Shown piece by piece: positions 1 to 11,410 of a DNA stretch of 64,000 nucleotides. The translations under genes and the position numbers were made by a program. Source of the DNA: Pholis gunnellus (lineage: Eukaryota; Chordata; Actinopteri; Perciformes; Pholidae); NCBI GenBank assembly GCA_910591455.2, contig OU342807.1:14934594-14998593 (forward strand). Reading direction: 5' to 3'. The notes beneath the pieces are model-generated. The model saw only the letters and a list, made by a program, of their open reading frames with translations, had not been told where the DNA came from and made no database searches. Within the stretch, counting starts at the first letter, position 1, and each line of letters opens with the position of its first letter.

Positions 1-484
1 TTTATCAGAGTCAATGAAAAACAAGTCAGAATATATAGTATCATTTGCTGATTCGTTTAGTCGACTTTCATACTGAAATACTTTTGCTCACTATTTGCTG
101 GCACGCCACAAAAATAATCATGCAAAGGTGTGTATAACAAGAGCAGCGTTTTGACTCACATGTCACATGATGCAGATGGTGTCATTGTCACCTTGCCCAC
201 ATTTTCTTTTCACACCTCTAGCACAGAGGAAGTTCTCAACAGTGGCATTTAGCTGTATTTACTGTGTTATACTGTCAGGAAAGCATTCCACATTGTTGTG
301 TTTATGTACTACACAATGTCAGTGCATTAGTCCTCATTTTCTGTTGTATAATCTATATTGTGTGGTACTGTTTTAAAAAGATATATGTATAATGCCTTTA
401 TAAATTCACAGCTATTGTATTTTGATTAGAATGTGGTAGAAGTATGATTGATGTTATGAAGCTAAAACGCTTGGTCAAAGCGCA

Positions 485-488
<4 letters not shown>
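1..488. other. AT-rich non-coding DNA, no gene recognised
   Basis: Only one short plus-strand frame (69 codons from 167) is open here. It has no domain and reads as Cys/Phe/Leu-rich low-complexity translation. I see no splice-bounded exon and no RNA gene. Confidence 0.6.

Positions 489-527
<39 letters not shown>
489..527. repeat. (TG)n microsatellite
   Basis: Uninterrupted TG dinucleotide run of about 39 bp. Likely length-polymorphic. Confidence 0.97.
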
Positions 528-530
<3 letters not shown>

Positions 531-1159
531 GAGACAGTATTTGACCCCAGGTCTCCACTATCCAAACTGAACATGTTTCACTCCCACCCACCACCCTGAC
601 CTCCATATGAGTGTCACACTACTTCCTGCATTGCCAGTGATCATGGGCATTTGAAATGATTAATAAACATTGGACATTTTATTCTAATCTGATTTGTAAA
701 AATAGCAATTATGTAGTTCACAACACGTTGCCTCCCCCATGGCCACATACAAAACAGCATAATTATTAAATTCCTTAAATAAACCAAACCTCAACCTATT
801 TTGGATATTTGTGTACACTTCTTTTCAAAACTGCCAGAGAAGGCCAACTTTCTGCAAACTGAAAAACAAAACTAAGGTTGCAATACAGTCATTTTCTATA
901 CATCTAAGATGCCTACGTCAAGCTTTGACTCGAGCAGCGGTGATCAGAGCTCCTGATGTCAGCATGGTGTGAGGGGTTTGCTGGAACAATGACAGTAGAG
1001 TAATCGGGGCTGCTTGCCTTGATGATGTGTTAAAGGGTGTCTGGTTCACACAAACTGCAGTAAGCACCTGTAACCTGCAGCTCTTCAACTCATCATCAGG
1101 CATTCTCTTTCACTATGTCCCCCTTAAATATTTAAAACTCATTCATCGTGCAGATACAT
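528..1159. other. Non-coding DNA, no gene recognised
   Basis: Mixed-composition sequence. The short frames on both strands around 918-1221 overlap one another and carry no domain. The stretch 640-780 is AT-rich and unique-looking. Confidence 0.5.
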
Positions 1160-1359
1160 ACAGCGGTGAAGGAAGTACTCGGGCCGTCTACTTGAGTAAA
1201 AGTACTCATACAAGAATGTAGAAGTACCCCATTACAAGTAAAAGTCCTGCATTGAAATCCCTAACCAAAGGTAAAATAATGTATTATTTATTTGACTCAT
1301 ATTATCATATTCAATTAATACGTTTTATTGTTAATCTTGATGCAACAATGTGTGAGCCA
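1160..1359 (+). repeat. Percomorph interspersed repeat, first segment
   Basis: The segment contains the TTGAGTAAAAGTACT and ACAAGTAAAAGTCCTGCATT signatures. From memory these are frequent in spiny-rayed fish genomes, in an AAGTA-rich repeat probably derived from a DNA transposon. The match fades near 1356 in sequence resembling the ATGTGTAAGCAGC junction of that repeat. The same junction reappears at 1866, so the copy appears to be split. Family class is not certain. Confidence 0.5.
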
Positions 1360-1865
1360 GAGGTTGCTTTAAATATTATATTTTCCGTCATTGACGGAAT
1401 TTTTTAACAATGACGGAAAAATCGGAAGGCCGTCCGTCTTTTTGACACAGTTTTATCCTTCAGAACAAAATAATTACGGCCATGGAAAGTCGTCTGTCCA
1501 AGGCAAATGCAGGAAAAAATCATTTATCTGCTTCGTGTGTGTGTTGACATTAAAAGTCACCAAACCGTCTGGAACATGTCTCTGTTCATCCTTTCTCTCC
1601 ATTCCCTTATAAATACATATGCTGGAACCATCAAATTATCATAAAAAATGCAAAAAACCCCTCACACATATACAGCTACCGCCACTGCGTGTGCCGCTGT
1701 CTCCGTCCTCAGTAAAATACTCAATGTATTGAAAAATGTATAGATGTAATGATTTTGAAGATGTTAATGTCTTATTGTAATTTAAAACAATTTAAATGAC
1801 TGGTAAAGGTAGATTAAGACGGAATTGTTTACAGACAATGAGAAAGTCTAAAGCATGCACTGGTG
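1360..1865. mobile_element. Possible insert splitting the 1160-1925 repeat
   Basis: About 500 bp of unrelated sequence lies between two pieces that are adjacent in the parent repeat as I remember it. It opens with a strong inverted repeat (1381-1420) and contains several CCGTC/GACGG words. I cannot define terminal repeats or a target duplication, so it could be an eroded transposon or simply diverged internal sequence of the host repeat. The 73-codon frame at 1391-1612 has no recognisable domain. Confidence 0.3.
1381..1420. repeat. Perfect 13-bp inverted repeat
   Basis: TTTTCCGTCATTG (1381-1393) and its exact reverse complement (1408-1420) flank a 14-nt spacer. The left arm runs into a second smaller palindrome, CCGTCA-T-TGACGG (1385-1397), so more than one hairpin is possible. 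Confidence 0.9.
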
Positions 1866-1925
1866 TAAGCAGCATTTTACTGTTGTATCTGGTCGAGGAG
1901 GTGCTTGTTTAATTTGAGTGGATCG
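1866..1925 (+). repeat. Percomorph interspersed repeat, second segment
   Basis: Sequence around GTAAGCAGCATTTTACTG and TCTGGTCGAGGAGGTGC continues the repeat begun at 1160 in the same orientation, according to my recollection of the family. Together the two parts support a nested-insertion reading. Confidence 0.45.
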
Positions 1926-3944
1926 CACTCAATCATTATGGCCCGCAAATTAAATTATTTAGTGTATACAGGATATAATATTTACTGATTTACAGTGACT
2001 GAGACTGCACCAGAAGAGCATTGATCATCTGCTCCCCGGGGTGTTTTGCTGCTTCTACTCACTGTTATGTATGTATGTGTGTATATATACTGTGTATACA
2101 TACATTTTATTTTTCATTACTCTGAAATAAGAAAGGAAAAACAGTAAATATTGCAATGGAATTAGTTCATTTATTGTTAGTGTGAAACCTGAAATAGTTT
2201 GCATGTGAATGATGGGGGTGTGTTCTAAAATGAAAACCTCTCTCCGCCGTCTCTCCAATGGGTATCCATTATCACCTCATGAATGGTGGATTTAATGAGG
2301 GGACTGGGAAACAATTGGGCGTAAAGTGAGTGAAGACAGTTTCCCCAGTGACCAAACCGTCTGGACCGTCAGCCGACATCAAAACAGAGTTGCTTATCTT
2401 CCGCAGGCAGCAGTCCTACTGTTCACTGAACAGTTGCACTTGCCCACCCTAATGTGATGACATTTGTTGTCTCAATTCCACTCCAAACAGTTTCCCAGGA
2501 ACTATTGTCTTTCCGTTTGCTCACACTGTGGCAGAGATGCTCTGCTCTGACTCCCTGCTCGGTGTAGTGTTAAGCAAACTTGGCTTTCGAAGGGTTAAAT
2601 TGGCAATTTTTTTTAAATTATTTTTTTAAATGTTCCGTTTCTGCATGGTCTGTAACCCCTTCACCATGTCACAAAGACCTTCACTTATTACGCTGGATAT
2701 AGAGTTGTACTTCTCTTGGGAAGTTATTCTATTACACATACAGTTTTACATATTTGGTGTCATGGTTTTATCAAAAAAGACAAATTAAATGTAAACATCC
2801 CTTGCAAAGTAGAAACAGATGTTTCGTGAAGCAGATGTAAGATCACCATTCACATGCAGTGAAATACAATTAAGAGACATAGTATTAAAATATTAGAATG
2901 CTTAAATGTAGTCGGAGTGATTTCAGATGAATTACAGCTAAACATCATATCACGCAATTGCTCTCTCACTTGTAATCGTACATGAGTTTCCATGGTGTGG
3001 AACGGGGATACCAACACCAGGATCGCTTCAATGCGGGTTTTGGGATAAACTTGGATTTCTGGATTAGCTTTGACATTAGTGAGTGTTAAACGCTTTGGTC
3101 CTGGATTAAATTGTTCCCTTATTCAACTCATACATTAATATCAAATGTGTAGCTTTGCCATGATAGAAGTGGCATTAAAAGCTTAACAAATTTGCCCAGA
3201 AAAGACCAAATTAATGACCATTGCAGAGACTTTGTTTTTTTCCCCAGTTACAGTACATTAAAGGGATTTAGCTCAAACATGCACATTGATAAACGACAAC
3301 TCTTATCCGTCATCTAAACGGTCACTTCTCCTGCTGCTTCAGTTGTATCAAGTGTGCCAGTACACAGAGTACAACGGATTTTCTTTGAATATCACACACC
3401 TGATCAGAATATTGCAGTCCTGTACCTTTTACGTATTGATATTCCAACATTCGATGTGTTGTTCCATCTCTCAATCATCCCTTTCAGCATGTCTGAAATA
3501 TACATGATTGTAACATGAATACGGCTGATCTCAGTAAGAGCAGATCACAACAATATCAGAATGTGCTAATAATAGATCATTGAATTAAATTCATCTTTCC
3601 TAACTGTACACGGGGAGTTGGCAGGGACAGCAGGGGAAACATTAAAACAACATTTTGAGAGCAAAAAGTGAAAGACGTTATTTATTAATTGATTGAGTTG
3701 ACTTTGAGTAAATATGGGAAGTTTAAGAGACTTTAGTTTCCAGCATGTGCTGCATAATCACAGGAATACCCTTCAGATGAAATTATACTTCTGTTTTTGT
3801 CCATTACTGTTCTTCTTTGTTTAACAGTGTGGCTAAATTCCAGATTATCCCTCTATTTTTTTGTTTAAATTAGATATCTTTGTATAACGTGGTGTGCTAA
3901 TAGTTTCAGTAGTTTAAAGAGGGAGTGTGTTTCTGAAAAAATTT
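1926..3944. other. Non-coding DNA, no gene recognised
   Basis: About 2 kb without a convincing exon. It holds a TATGTATG/ATACATAC-rich stretch near 2066-2106 and an A/T-rich run near 2605-2632. A word at 2348-2365 matches 1556-1573 at 17 of 18 positions. Otherwise nothing I can name. Confidence 0.5.
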
Positions 3945-4520
3945 ATGAAATATTAAGCCCATTAATCATTTTAGTTAATAGGACAAAATACATATCACGA
4001 TACATGCGTCAAAATACAATATATTGCGATACGATACAAAATGATGTACTGTATGTTGCAATATTCTATTGTTTTAAATGAACATCTTCAAATAGTGCTA
4101 AAGATGCAACTTGCTGTGTACCACCTGGATAGTGTAATATGTACATCACATATTAATAACTAAATTGCATCAAACTACTTAAAACATGTATTCGTATTGC
4201 ACAGTCACTCAGCCGAGAACAACTGAACTGAAATGCACTTGCCATAAAAAAATATATGAAAATAAAGTGCATATTGATCGCGATAGTAAGCTATATCGAT
4301 ATTTTTGTCAGATGCACTTCATTAAATATACGAATACATTACGTATTTAAGAAATTGTCTCCACGTGGTGCTTTATATGTCGGCATATTTTTTGATTTTC
4401 TTCTTTATGGTCTTCATTTCCAGACATCCAAAAGGCCATGTCACATTCATATTCTAATGCTGTTATCCAACCAGAAAATCAAATCAGATTTTAGACACAT
4501 TACAGTTACATTACACAAAT
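3945..4520. mobile_element. hAT-like non-autonomous remnant
   Basis: The segment is dense in ATCACGATAC, ATTGCGATACGATAC and TATCGATATTTTTG words. These are typical of the subterminal regions of non-autonomous hAT elements in teleosts. I found no intact terminal inverted repeat or 8-bp target duplication, so the ends are approximate. The 88-codon frame at 4256-4522 has no recognisable domain. Confidence 0.4.
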
Positions 4521-5134
4521 GAGCCCGAATCAAACGGGCCACCTTTCAAACATGATCTACAGAGAGAAGCTAATAAGACGTGTTAATGATGCTTATTGAA
4601 GCCAATCTCTCCAGAGTGACGGACTATCAAGCAACCAAACAGCCCATTATTTCAAATCATCTCAAAAACTTTGTTCCAACACATGAACAGAGGCGGGATA
4701 AATACATGGACGGAGCAGTGGATAGCTGAGAGGGGTCTCTGCACCATTTGTCATGGCTGTCTCACATGCAGCAGCCAAAAAGTGACACATTGTCACTGAC
4801 AAACAGAAACAACTCTGACAGGCTTAATCTTTTACAGCAGGGCAGAATAATCGTATTACAATCTGATGCCTACCATTAACGTGAGAAAGACGGCATGTAC
4901 CGTATGTAATTACATTTTCCTTATCCTAAAGCACTGAAGGAATTAGTTCTACTCGTTTATCAGTGAGAATCTACGGGAACATTCCTTCTTCTGTTGTGCC
5001 CACACGAGCGTACTTATTCAGGAAGATCCTCAGCAGACCTGTAAGGCATAGTGCAAGACAGGAAAAAGGATTCTTTCACGAGCATGTGGATGTCTTTCGT
5101 TGAGTACATCATTTCTGCTAATTGTGTTCTGGTT
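4521..5134. other. Non-coding DNA, no gene recognised
   Basis: Unique-looking sequence with no domain-bearing frame and no repeat that I recognise. Confidence 0.5.
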
Positions 5135-5167
5135 TGGTCTTATTGGTCTTATTGGCCAATAAGACCA
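5135..5167. repeat. 24-bp perfect palindrome with 9-bp tandem lead-in
   Basis: TGGTCTTATTGG (5144-5155) is followed immediately by its exact reverse complement (5156-5167). A preceding TGGTCTTAT (5135-5143) duplicates the start of the arm. The centre ATTGGCCAAT places two CCAAT boxes head to head. That is suggestive of NF-Y-type binding, but no promoter is evident nearby. Confidence 0.95.
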
Positions 5168-6003
5168 TGTTGTTGATGCATCTGCCCTCTGCATTTGTTC
5201 TATAAAAAGTTTATTTAAGGCATGCACGGATGAATGGACACCAAACTACATATTTTCTGAAATGGGGGAAAATGTTTTTATCCATTCTTCCCTGAGAATG
5301 TGTAGCTTCCTTTTGTTGTCAAGCTTTTCCACTTTCTTTTTCTTGGTCCTTGGCATAACTAGAAAGAGAGATCAATAAGAACTAGGATCATGAAAGTTTG
5401 TGTTGTTGAATTATGAGATACACATTGAGTTGAACACTCTTTACACCTACACTTTGGCTGTCTGTACTCCCTTTATATGCCTCTATACACTGGAGATATG
5501 TGCCATTTTGCTTCTTTTCCAAAGGTTTTTTGCAAAGGGAGCCAAGCCCAAAAAAGGCATCACACAGTTGTATAAAGCAGTCTTTTCAAGTAAGAATGGC
5601 ACACAAACAATAAGTCCATGTTCTTAGCATTTCTTGGCAGGGGGGGGTGGGGTGTTTGAGTGTATTTGCACTGTGGCAGTGGACCCCTCCACCTCTAAGA
5701 GAATAAAGCATCTTCCAACTTCTGCCATTGCCATTCAAACACTTGTCATTGGCATCTATTATGAAACACACAAAGGCCTGAAGTATAGAAACATTGATTT
5801 GCACCTTGTAAATAAAACAATACGAACCTTAAACACCTTATTAATCAAATATAGCCTGATAAAAAATGAAATTTGAGGGGCTCATTGTCAAAAGTACAAG
5901 CCATTGCTAAAGGAAATGACAAGGATTCTAGAGTTGATTTGTTTCCATGGAGACCTTTGTTTGCCACGCAGTTGTCAATTTTGCGTGTGTTGCATGGCAA
6001 TGC
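5168..6003. other. Non-coding DNA, no gene recognised
   Basis: Overlapping short frames on both strands (5400-5876) have no domain. A G-rich stretch lies at about 5638-5656. The GTTTCCATGGAGAC word at 5940-5953 resembles an RFX X-box, which is weak evidence on its own. Confidence 0.5.
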
Positions 6004-6037
<34 letters not shown>

Positions 6038-6042
6038 CACAC
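6004..6042. repeat. (TG)n-(CG)n tract, Z-DNA-prone
   Basis: About 28 bp of TG repeats run into alternating GC and then AC. The 16-bp perfect palindrome GTGTGCGCGCGCACAC occupies 6027-6042. Long alternating purine-pyrimidine tracts with a GC core are classic Z-DNA formers. Confidence 0.95.
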
Positions 6043-7892
6043 CCATGTATGTGTTGGGAGAGGTTTAAAGGTTCATGCGTGGTTGTTACCAATTCAAAGC
6101 AAGCCCTAGAGACCGTGCTATTCTACATAATAAAAATCACTTTTGCATATTCAGATGATCTGTCCCACGGGGGTCATTAAGAAGCATGTTTCGAAGGAGC
6201 CAGCATTCTCACCCTGCTGTTAATGAGCTATGGTTATGGTTTTATTAAAACTAACATGTTTTTTATGTGGACATCCTTATGTTGGATAAAAAAAAATTAA
6301 ATAAAAATGACTCTCCTCTCTATCTAAGTCGGTTTAGACGCACACGGAGAGAAATATGCGGACACGGACTCGGCTCACTGCCGATCGGTTGTGACAGACT
6401 TTTGAATATGCATTAACTGTTCGGTGTCAGCACCAGCCCAGATATTTTGGGAATAGATGTGCGCTGCCAACCTCATAAGTGATAGCAGACACTTGACAGC
6501 GTTGTAATTCAGTGAGATGGGAAGCTAGCCATCCACCGACTGGTGACCGAGCTCTAAATGTGAGGCAGCCGCTGAAAGCCTGTTGACAACCATTTCCATG
6601 CATTAGTGAGAACCACTGTACTTTAGTTCCATTAAAGCATCGTCTCTCCAGCCACTCCTGAGCGAACAACAAGGCACTATAGTTTTGAATGTGATAAAGT
6701 GAGATTATAAAATATTGCATCCTGATGCCCTCGCATACAGGTATGTGAAACGTGTAGTCAAAGCGTCTGTAAACACATTAATGGGTTATTTTTACTTTCA
6801 AGAATTGCACTTTAGCACAAAGCATGATCCTCCTGCCTTTAATTTATTAAGTCTGATGCCATTTCTATTTTTATTCTTTTCTGTCTCTGATGTGAGTCAT
6901 TTTGAATGCAAGCACCTAGATGACTTCAACAGTACAGTGACAGCATATGGTAAACTCAAGAAGCTTGTTTTTTTTCAGGTTGGCTTCCTAAATCTCTGTA
7001 CCTGCTGCACTCTTCTCTTTGATCTTGTCTCTCTCTTCCCATACCTGCGTGTTTGTGTCTCGATGTGCTGAGTTTGAATGTTTTCTCTGGGGGGGGGGAC
7101 AACATTTGGTGGGGTCATTTCAACCTGTTGTGCAGATCTCTCACTGATGCATGTTCCCTCTGACTACCTTTCCTGTAAACCAAACCAATAAAGACACATT
7201 ACAGTAGACTTTTGTTTCGCCCAGGATCAACCTCTTTGTCTAAGTACTCAATTTTCTCAGTTTATTCCTATGTTCATGATAACAATGTAAGCAAATCACT
7301 ATTATTCCAATGGACCCATCGGCCTGAATAAGCAGACTTGCTGGCTCATAGACACTGTTTGTCTTTGATGAATGTATAAGTAGAGACAGTATGAGACAAC
7401 TATTTGATGTGTATTATCGAAAGTATTCAAAAACATTTCTGCGAATAACTTGGTTGGCTTTTAACGTGAGATATGTTCCTTCTTGATCACGTGCTTTACG
7501 AGGTCAATGCAGCCCAGACAGTACACCTGGGAGGCAGCAAGGATATGCTGATCTCTTCAGAAGTTGATTTCCCTGCTACACAGGAAGTGCTGCCTCGCTG
7601 GCAGAGAGAGCAGGACCATCGGAGCAGAAACGGTCTCATCCTAGCCCAGCATTCCTCATTGTCAGAAGCAGTTCTGGGTCGGGTTCAGGGTCAGGTGGAG
7701 CGGTCTCGGGAGAAAGAATCTGCCGTGCTCGTCACATCTACAATTATCCACATCCACTGAAAGGTAGCGTTGACAGAGCTTTTGCTGGTGTTGAAACCAA
7801 ATGGCAGGAACGGTTTGGCAGTCCAGACATGCCGGTGGGTCTTCTGTGCCAGCGGCAGTGTGCTCCACATGGAGGCAGATAAACCCTGCCTG

Positions 7893-7914
7893 GTTCACAG
7901 CCACTGCTGTGAAC
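7893..7914. repeat. 8-bp perfect stem-loop
   Basis: GTTCACAG (7893-7900) and CTGTGAAC (7907-7914) flank a 6-nt loop. The stem can extend through CCTG/CAGG outside a small bulge. Confidence 0.8.
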
Positions 7915-8899
7915 ATGCCAGGACACAAGAGAGGCACAGGGGACGCAGTCCAACGAAGCCATTGCTTGGCTCCGGTAGTGGGAGTGGGTGCTGAAGAGGA
8001 GTGGACGAGGAGTAGTTTAAAAAGTGTCTCTTAGGGCCAGCTGCTAGACTTGGGTTCATTCTAACTACTTTAAATGATCAAATAGTGACCGTAGCTTTTA
8101 TTATCCCAACCGCAGAGAAACACAGGCTTAAGTTAGAAACTGGTATGACATTTATTAGTTTGCTGTTGGTGCAAATTCAACATTTGCTCCATGTTTTATG
8201 TTCAAAATTAATCTTCTGTCCACGCAGCTCAACACTTCCTGCTCAAATGTTTCAAATTAAAGGCCTTTCAGGGGCACAAATAGCATGATCCCTCCCTGTC
8301 CAGGCTTTTAAAGGTCCCATAAAAGGTAACATTACCTCTTTAATGTGATGTGAAAAAGGACAGTGAAGGATCAATGAGCTATTAATAATGGAGCGCAAGG
8401 CAGTTTGATAGGATGGAAAGCAGCGGCAGGATTGCTGTCTTTATTGGCTGCAGTTTTAGTTACCCCTGTAGTGCAGCATGTTGTCTCCACTGAAGTACAG
8501 CGTTTTCCAGGAAGTTTAAATGCCAATCTTATGGCAGCTTTATTGACAGACATCTTTAGCAAGTGCTTAGTTTTATTGACAGTAGCCTAACACCGAACAC
8601 AAGAAAAGAAAAGTAAAAGTGATTGGAATAATTAGTTAATAATTGGTTAAAAAGCTCTAAATTACAAAGCTCGGTAGATACTTGATTGGATAACGGACAC
8701 TACAATTATACAGTAAAAGCACCAGCGGAGCAGCGCAGAGTTTGTGTCAAAGTGAAAAAGAATTGTTCCTATTTGTTAGGGGTGTGTATCTTTCCCTTTC
8801 ATGACGAATTTCTCAATACATGGTCTGCGATGCTATACAGAAACGATACAGTTACAGTGAATCTATACACCTACAAGCGCACCACGAGATTCCACCGGA

Positions 8900-8925
8900 C
8901 GCAACTGCGCCATGTTCCAGTTGCG
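8900..8925. repeat. 8-bp perfect stem-loop
   Basis: CGCAACTG (8900-8907) and CAGTTGCG (8918-8925) flank a 10-nt loop, inside a locally GC-rich patch within the unrecognised 103-codon frame at 8686-8997. Confidence 0.8.
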
Positions 8926-9264
8926 CCGTGGCCGTCGGAGCCGATTGTGGCTACTCTAGAGAATGGATCTGGTGTCCTCTGCCTTAGTCAATGTTGAAAG
9001 GAGTAATCAATTGACTACAGAGCGCCTCTGTTGTTGTACACAAGTGTGCATTTTGAATTTGTCCATTCTGCACAATCTGGTAAATTGATGCCTTTATTTG
9101 CGGTGCGAAAGCTCAGAAAATCAGCCTCATTCCGGAAAAAGTGAGGCTGTTCTTTACACCCTGTGTGAAAAGTACTCGTGAAAAAAAAAAAAAACAGTTT
9201 GAAACGACTATACTGACGTGCAAATGTATGACACAAAAAGCCCCAGGTGTGTAAAGTACTTCAA

Positions 9265-9325
9265 CGGGTTAAACTAAGATGGTCAGCATGGTAATCTACC
9301 AGCAAAACATGAGCATGTTCAAAAG
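9265..9325 (+). repeat. Fragment of a percomorph interspersed repeat
   Basis: The words AACTAAGATGGTCAGCATGG and ACATGAGCATGTT resemble a repeat I recall as abundant in percomorph genomes. It contains runs such as CATCAGCATGTTAGC. Only a short, diverged piece is present. Confidence 0.4.
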
Positions 9326-10906
9326 CTTTTCTTACTTCCTGGTTCGTACATCCTCGATTCCTTCCCTCGCCTCCCCTTCTTGCACATCAGTCCCGCCCAC
9401 TGGGGATTTGATTGGAGGAGGTGAGGAGGAGAGAGGAGTCGACACAACAGGCATTTAACAAATGAGACATCCTTGACTTATAGTTGTCATTTTAAAACGC
9501 CATCAATTAAATATGATGTGTGGCACAGCTGCGTCAGCTGTCCATTGTTTTGTTATACTGCTGTATTTTACGATCTCTTGTCAGATGAGCATAACAGTAT
9601 TTATGACAATGTATATATGCTTACTTTTGCTTATGTGGCATAGTATGACATGAATGTTTAGATGTTTCTTTTTTGAAACACACGGACATGTAACATATAG
9701 GAAAAATACCACACAAATAGAGTGACTTTTGATTGAGTAATATACGTTAAATACACACAAACATCAATTAAATATGAAATACAGCAAATAAGTGCTGAAC
9801 ACAAGATAATGTTATTATTATAATTTGCCGTTACCAGCTGCATGCACTAAACATGTCATAATTTTAGCTGTTGAATTGGATGTTCAAGATAAAAATATAA
9901 GTTATATCAAGATGGAATGTCATTAAGGAATGCAGTTAGAGCAGAACCATAAGACCCGCTACATAAACAGTGAAGATAGATTGATCATCTTGGATAAATA
10001 ACTACTGAATACCAAAGGAACAGTTACATGTACTCCTTCAAATGCATCTTAGGATTTAGAGCGTCCTTTAAGATTGAGCGCTGATATTGACATTGGGTCA
10101 CTAGCCGGGGAAGCGAGGGCACGGGGAGCAACACCTTTGAGAGATGAGAATGCTCCATTGTCACTGTGCTGGATTACAGTCTCACAGAATTGGTAGTGTT
10201 GCTGTAGAAGTCTTCGGCTTCTATCAGAGACGGTCATCCATTTCTTCATACCGGGCACTGAACTCTTGCAATCTGTGGAATACATGCTTTTATTTAATGA
10301 TGTGCACTACAGGCACATTTCCAGTGCATTGGAAACCCTGATGAATAGTCAAAGGCAAATAAGTTTAAAAGAACCTGTGGAAATATGTGTGAAAGTACCA
10401 TTAATAGATGATGGCATGATTTGCACTGAATTAAATTGAGACTTTACTTCTCGGCTGCTCTTATGTGTTTAAATGAGGGTTAGAAACTCGTGTTTTTCAC
10501 ATGATGAAAAAAAACACACACACACAGACTGCCATCCATAATTGGATATGTGAAAAAAAAAGTGCTCAGTGAAATCACAGAGGCGTTAAGCCGCTAAGAT
10601 CGCATCGGATGCCAAACGACTCGGCATAAAGCAAAGCCGAATATGTTATTTATCTTGCATTACTTTGAATTACTTGCATTGTGAAAGGTACGTTGATATG
10701 TATTCACTCTGCCTGTCTCCCTGCACCTTGGGCTCCATTTGAAGTCAAATTGGACCATCACATTCCTCATCCCTCGCTTGACTCGCCTCTCTCTCTCATG
10801 TGGAAAATCAGTGGATGAGACTCAGCTGTCAATCATATGGGAAGACTGACTTTTGCTTGTGATGCTTATCAATAATGAAATGGGCAATTTAACAGCCTCT
10901 AGGTCT
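9326..10906. other. Non-coding DNA, no gene recognised
   Basis: A purine-rich patch lies at 9408-9440 and a short A/CA tract at 10505-10526. The stretch 10560-10690 has balanced composition and a unique look, and could be a conserved non-coding element. No frame with a domain. Confidence 0.45.
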
Positions 10907-10940
10907 CTCACTCACTCACTCACTCACTCATTCATTCACT
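10907..10940. repeat. (CTCA)n tetranucleotide microsatellite
   Basis: About six CTCA units followed by degenerate TTCA units. Confidence 0.93.
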
Positions 10941-11402
10941 TTCTTTGATTCCTTCACCAGCCCATGCTTTATCTCCTCCATATGCAAACGCATGTCATGC
11001 TTTGCATTGAGCGTGCCCCTGTCTTAGGATGAACACCTATCCTTCGTGAGCATTACCCTTGTCATAATACAAAAAGCCCCTTTAAGACTGGCAGCTTGCT
11101 GTGATTAATGCCAGCTCCAGTAGATCAAACATTTGTGTTCCACTGGAGAAACGAACGGCACTCCTCATGCTCAGTAATGATGGATCAGACCATCAACTGT
11201 GATAGCAAAGAGCTTTTACTTTTCCCTTTTTTTATTTCTTCAGGTGAATAATTGATGTTGTGGTTAAATCATTCGTTTAAAATCAGCCACATTTTATATT
11301 GCTTTTTTTAATTTCTATTCTCAGTATTCTTATCGATAGGTCAACCGGTTCTTCATGAAATACCTCTGTCATGTGTCATGATTGGCCACTTTGTATGATC
11401 TT
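10941..11402. other. Non-coding DNA flanking the hAT insertion
   Basis: No domain-bearing frame and no repeat recognised. This is the left flank of the element at 11411. Confidence 0.5.
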
Positions 11403-11410
11403 ACCACAAC
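11403..11410. repeat. Left target-site duplication of hAT element
   Basis: ACCACAAC lies directly outside the left end of the element. It matches ACCACCAC at 12369-12376 at 7 of 8 positions. Eight bases is the hAT target duplication length. Confidence 0.55.

Larger units (their letters stand above)
6043..9264. other. Non-coding DNA, possible transcribed or regulatory segment at 7480-8030
   Basis: No exon with a recognisable domain. A poly-G run lies near 7089-7098. The segment 7480-8030 is GC-richer than its surroundings and open in several overlapping frames (for example 7473-7760, 95 codons; 7662-7937 minus, 91 codons). None carries a known motif, so a non-coding transcript or a decayed gene cannot be excluded. 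Hairpins lie at 7893-7914 and 8900-8925. The 103-codon frame at 8686-8997 is unrecognised. A-rich tract at about 9180-9194. Confidence 0.4.

Noticed and set aside
8303..8345. Percomorph repeat beginning AAAGGTCCCAT
   Set aside because: Only a dozen bases resemble the remembered repeat; not enough to call.
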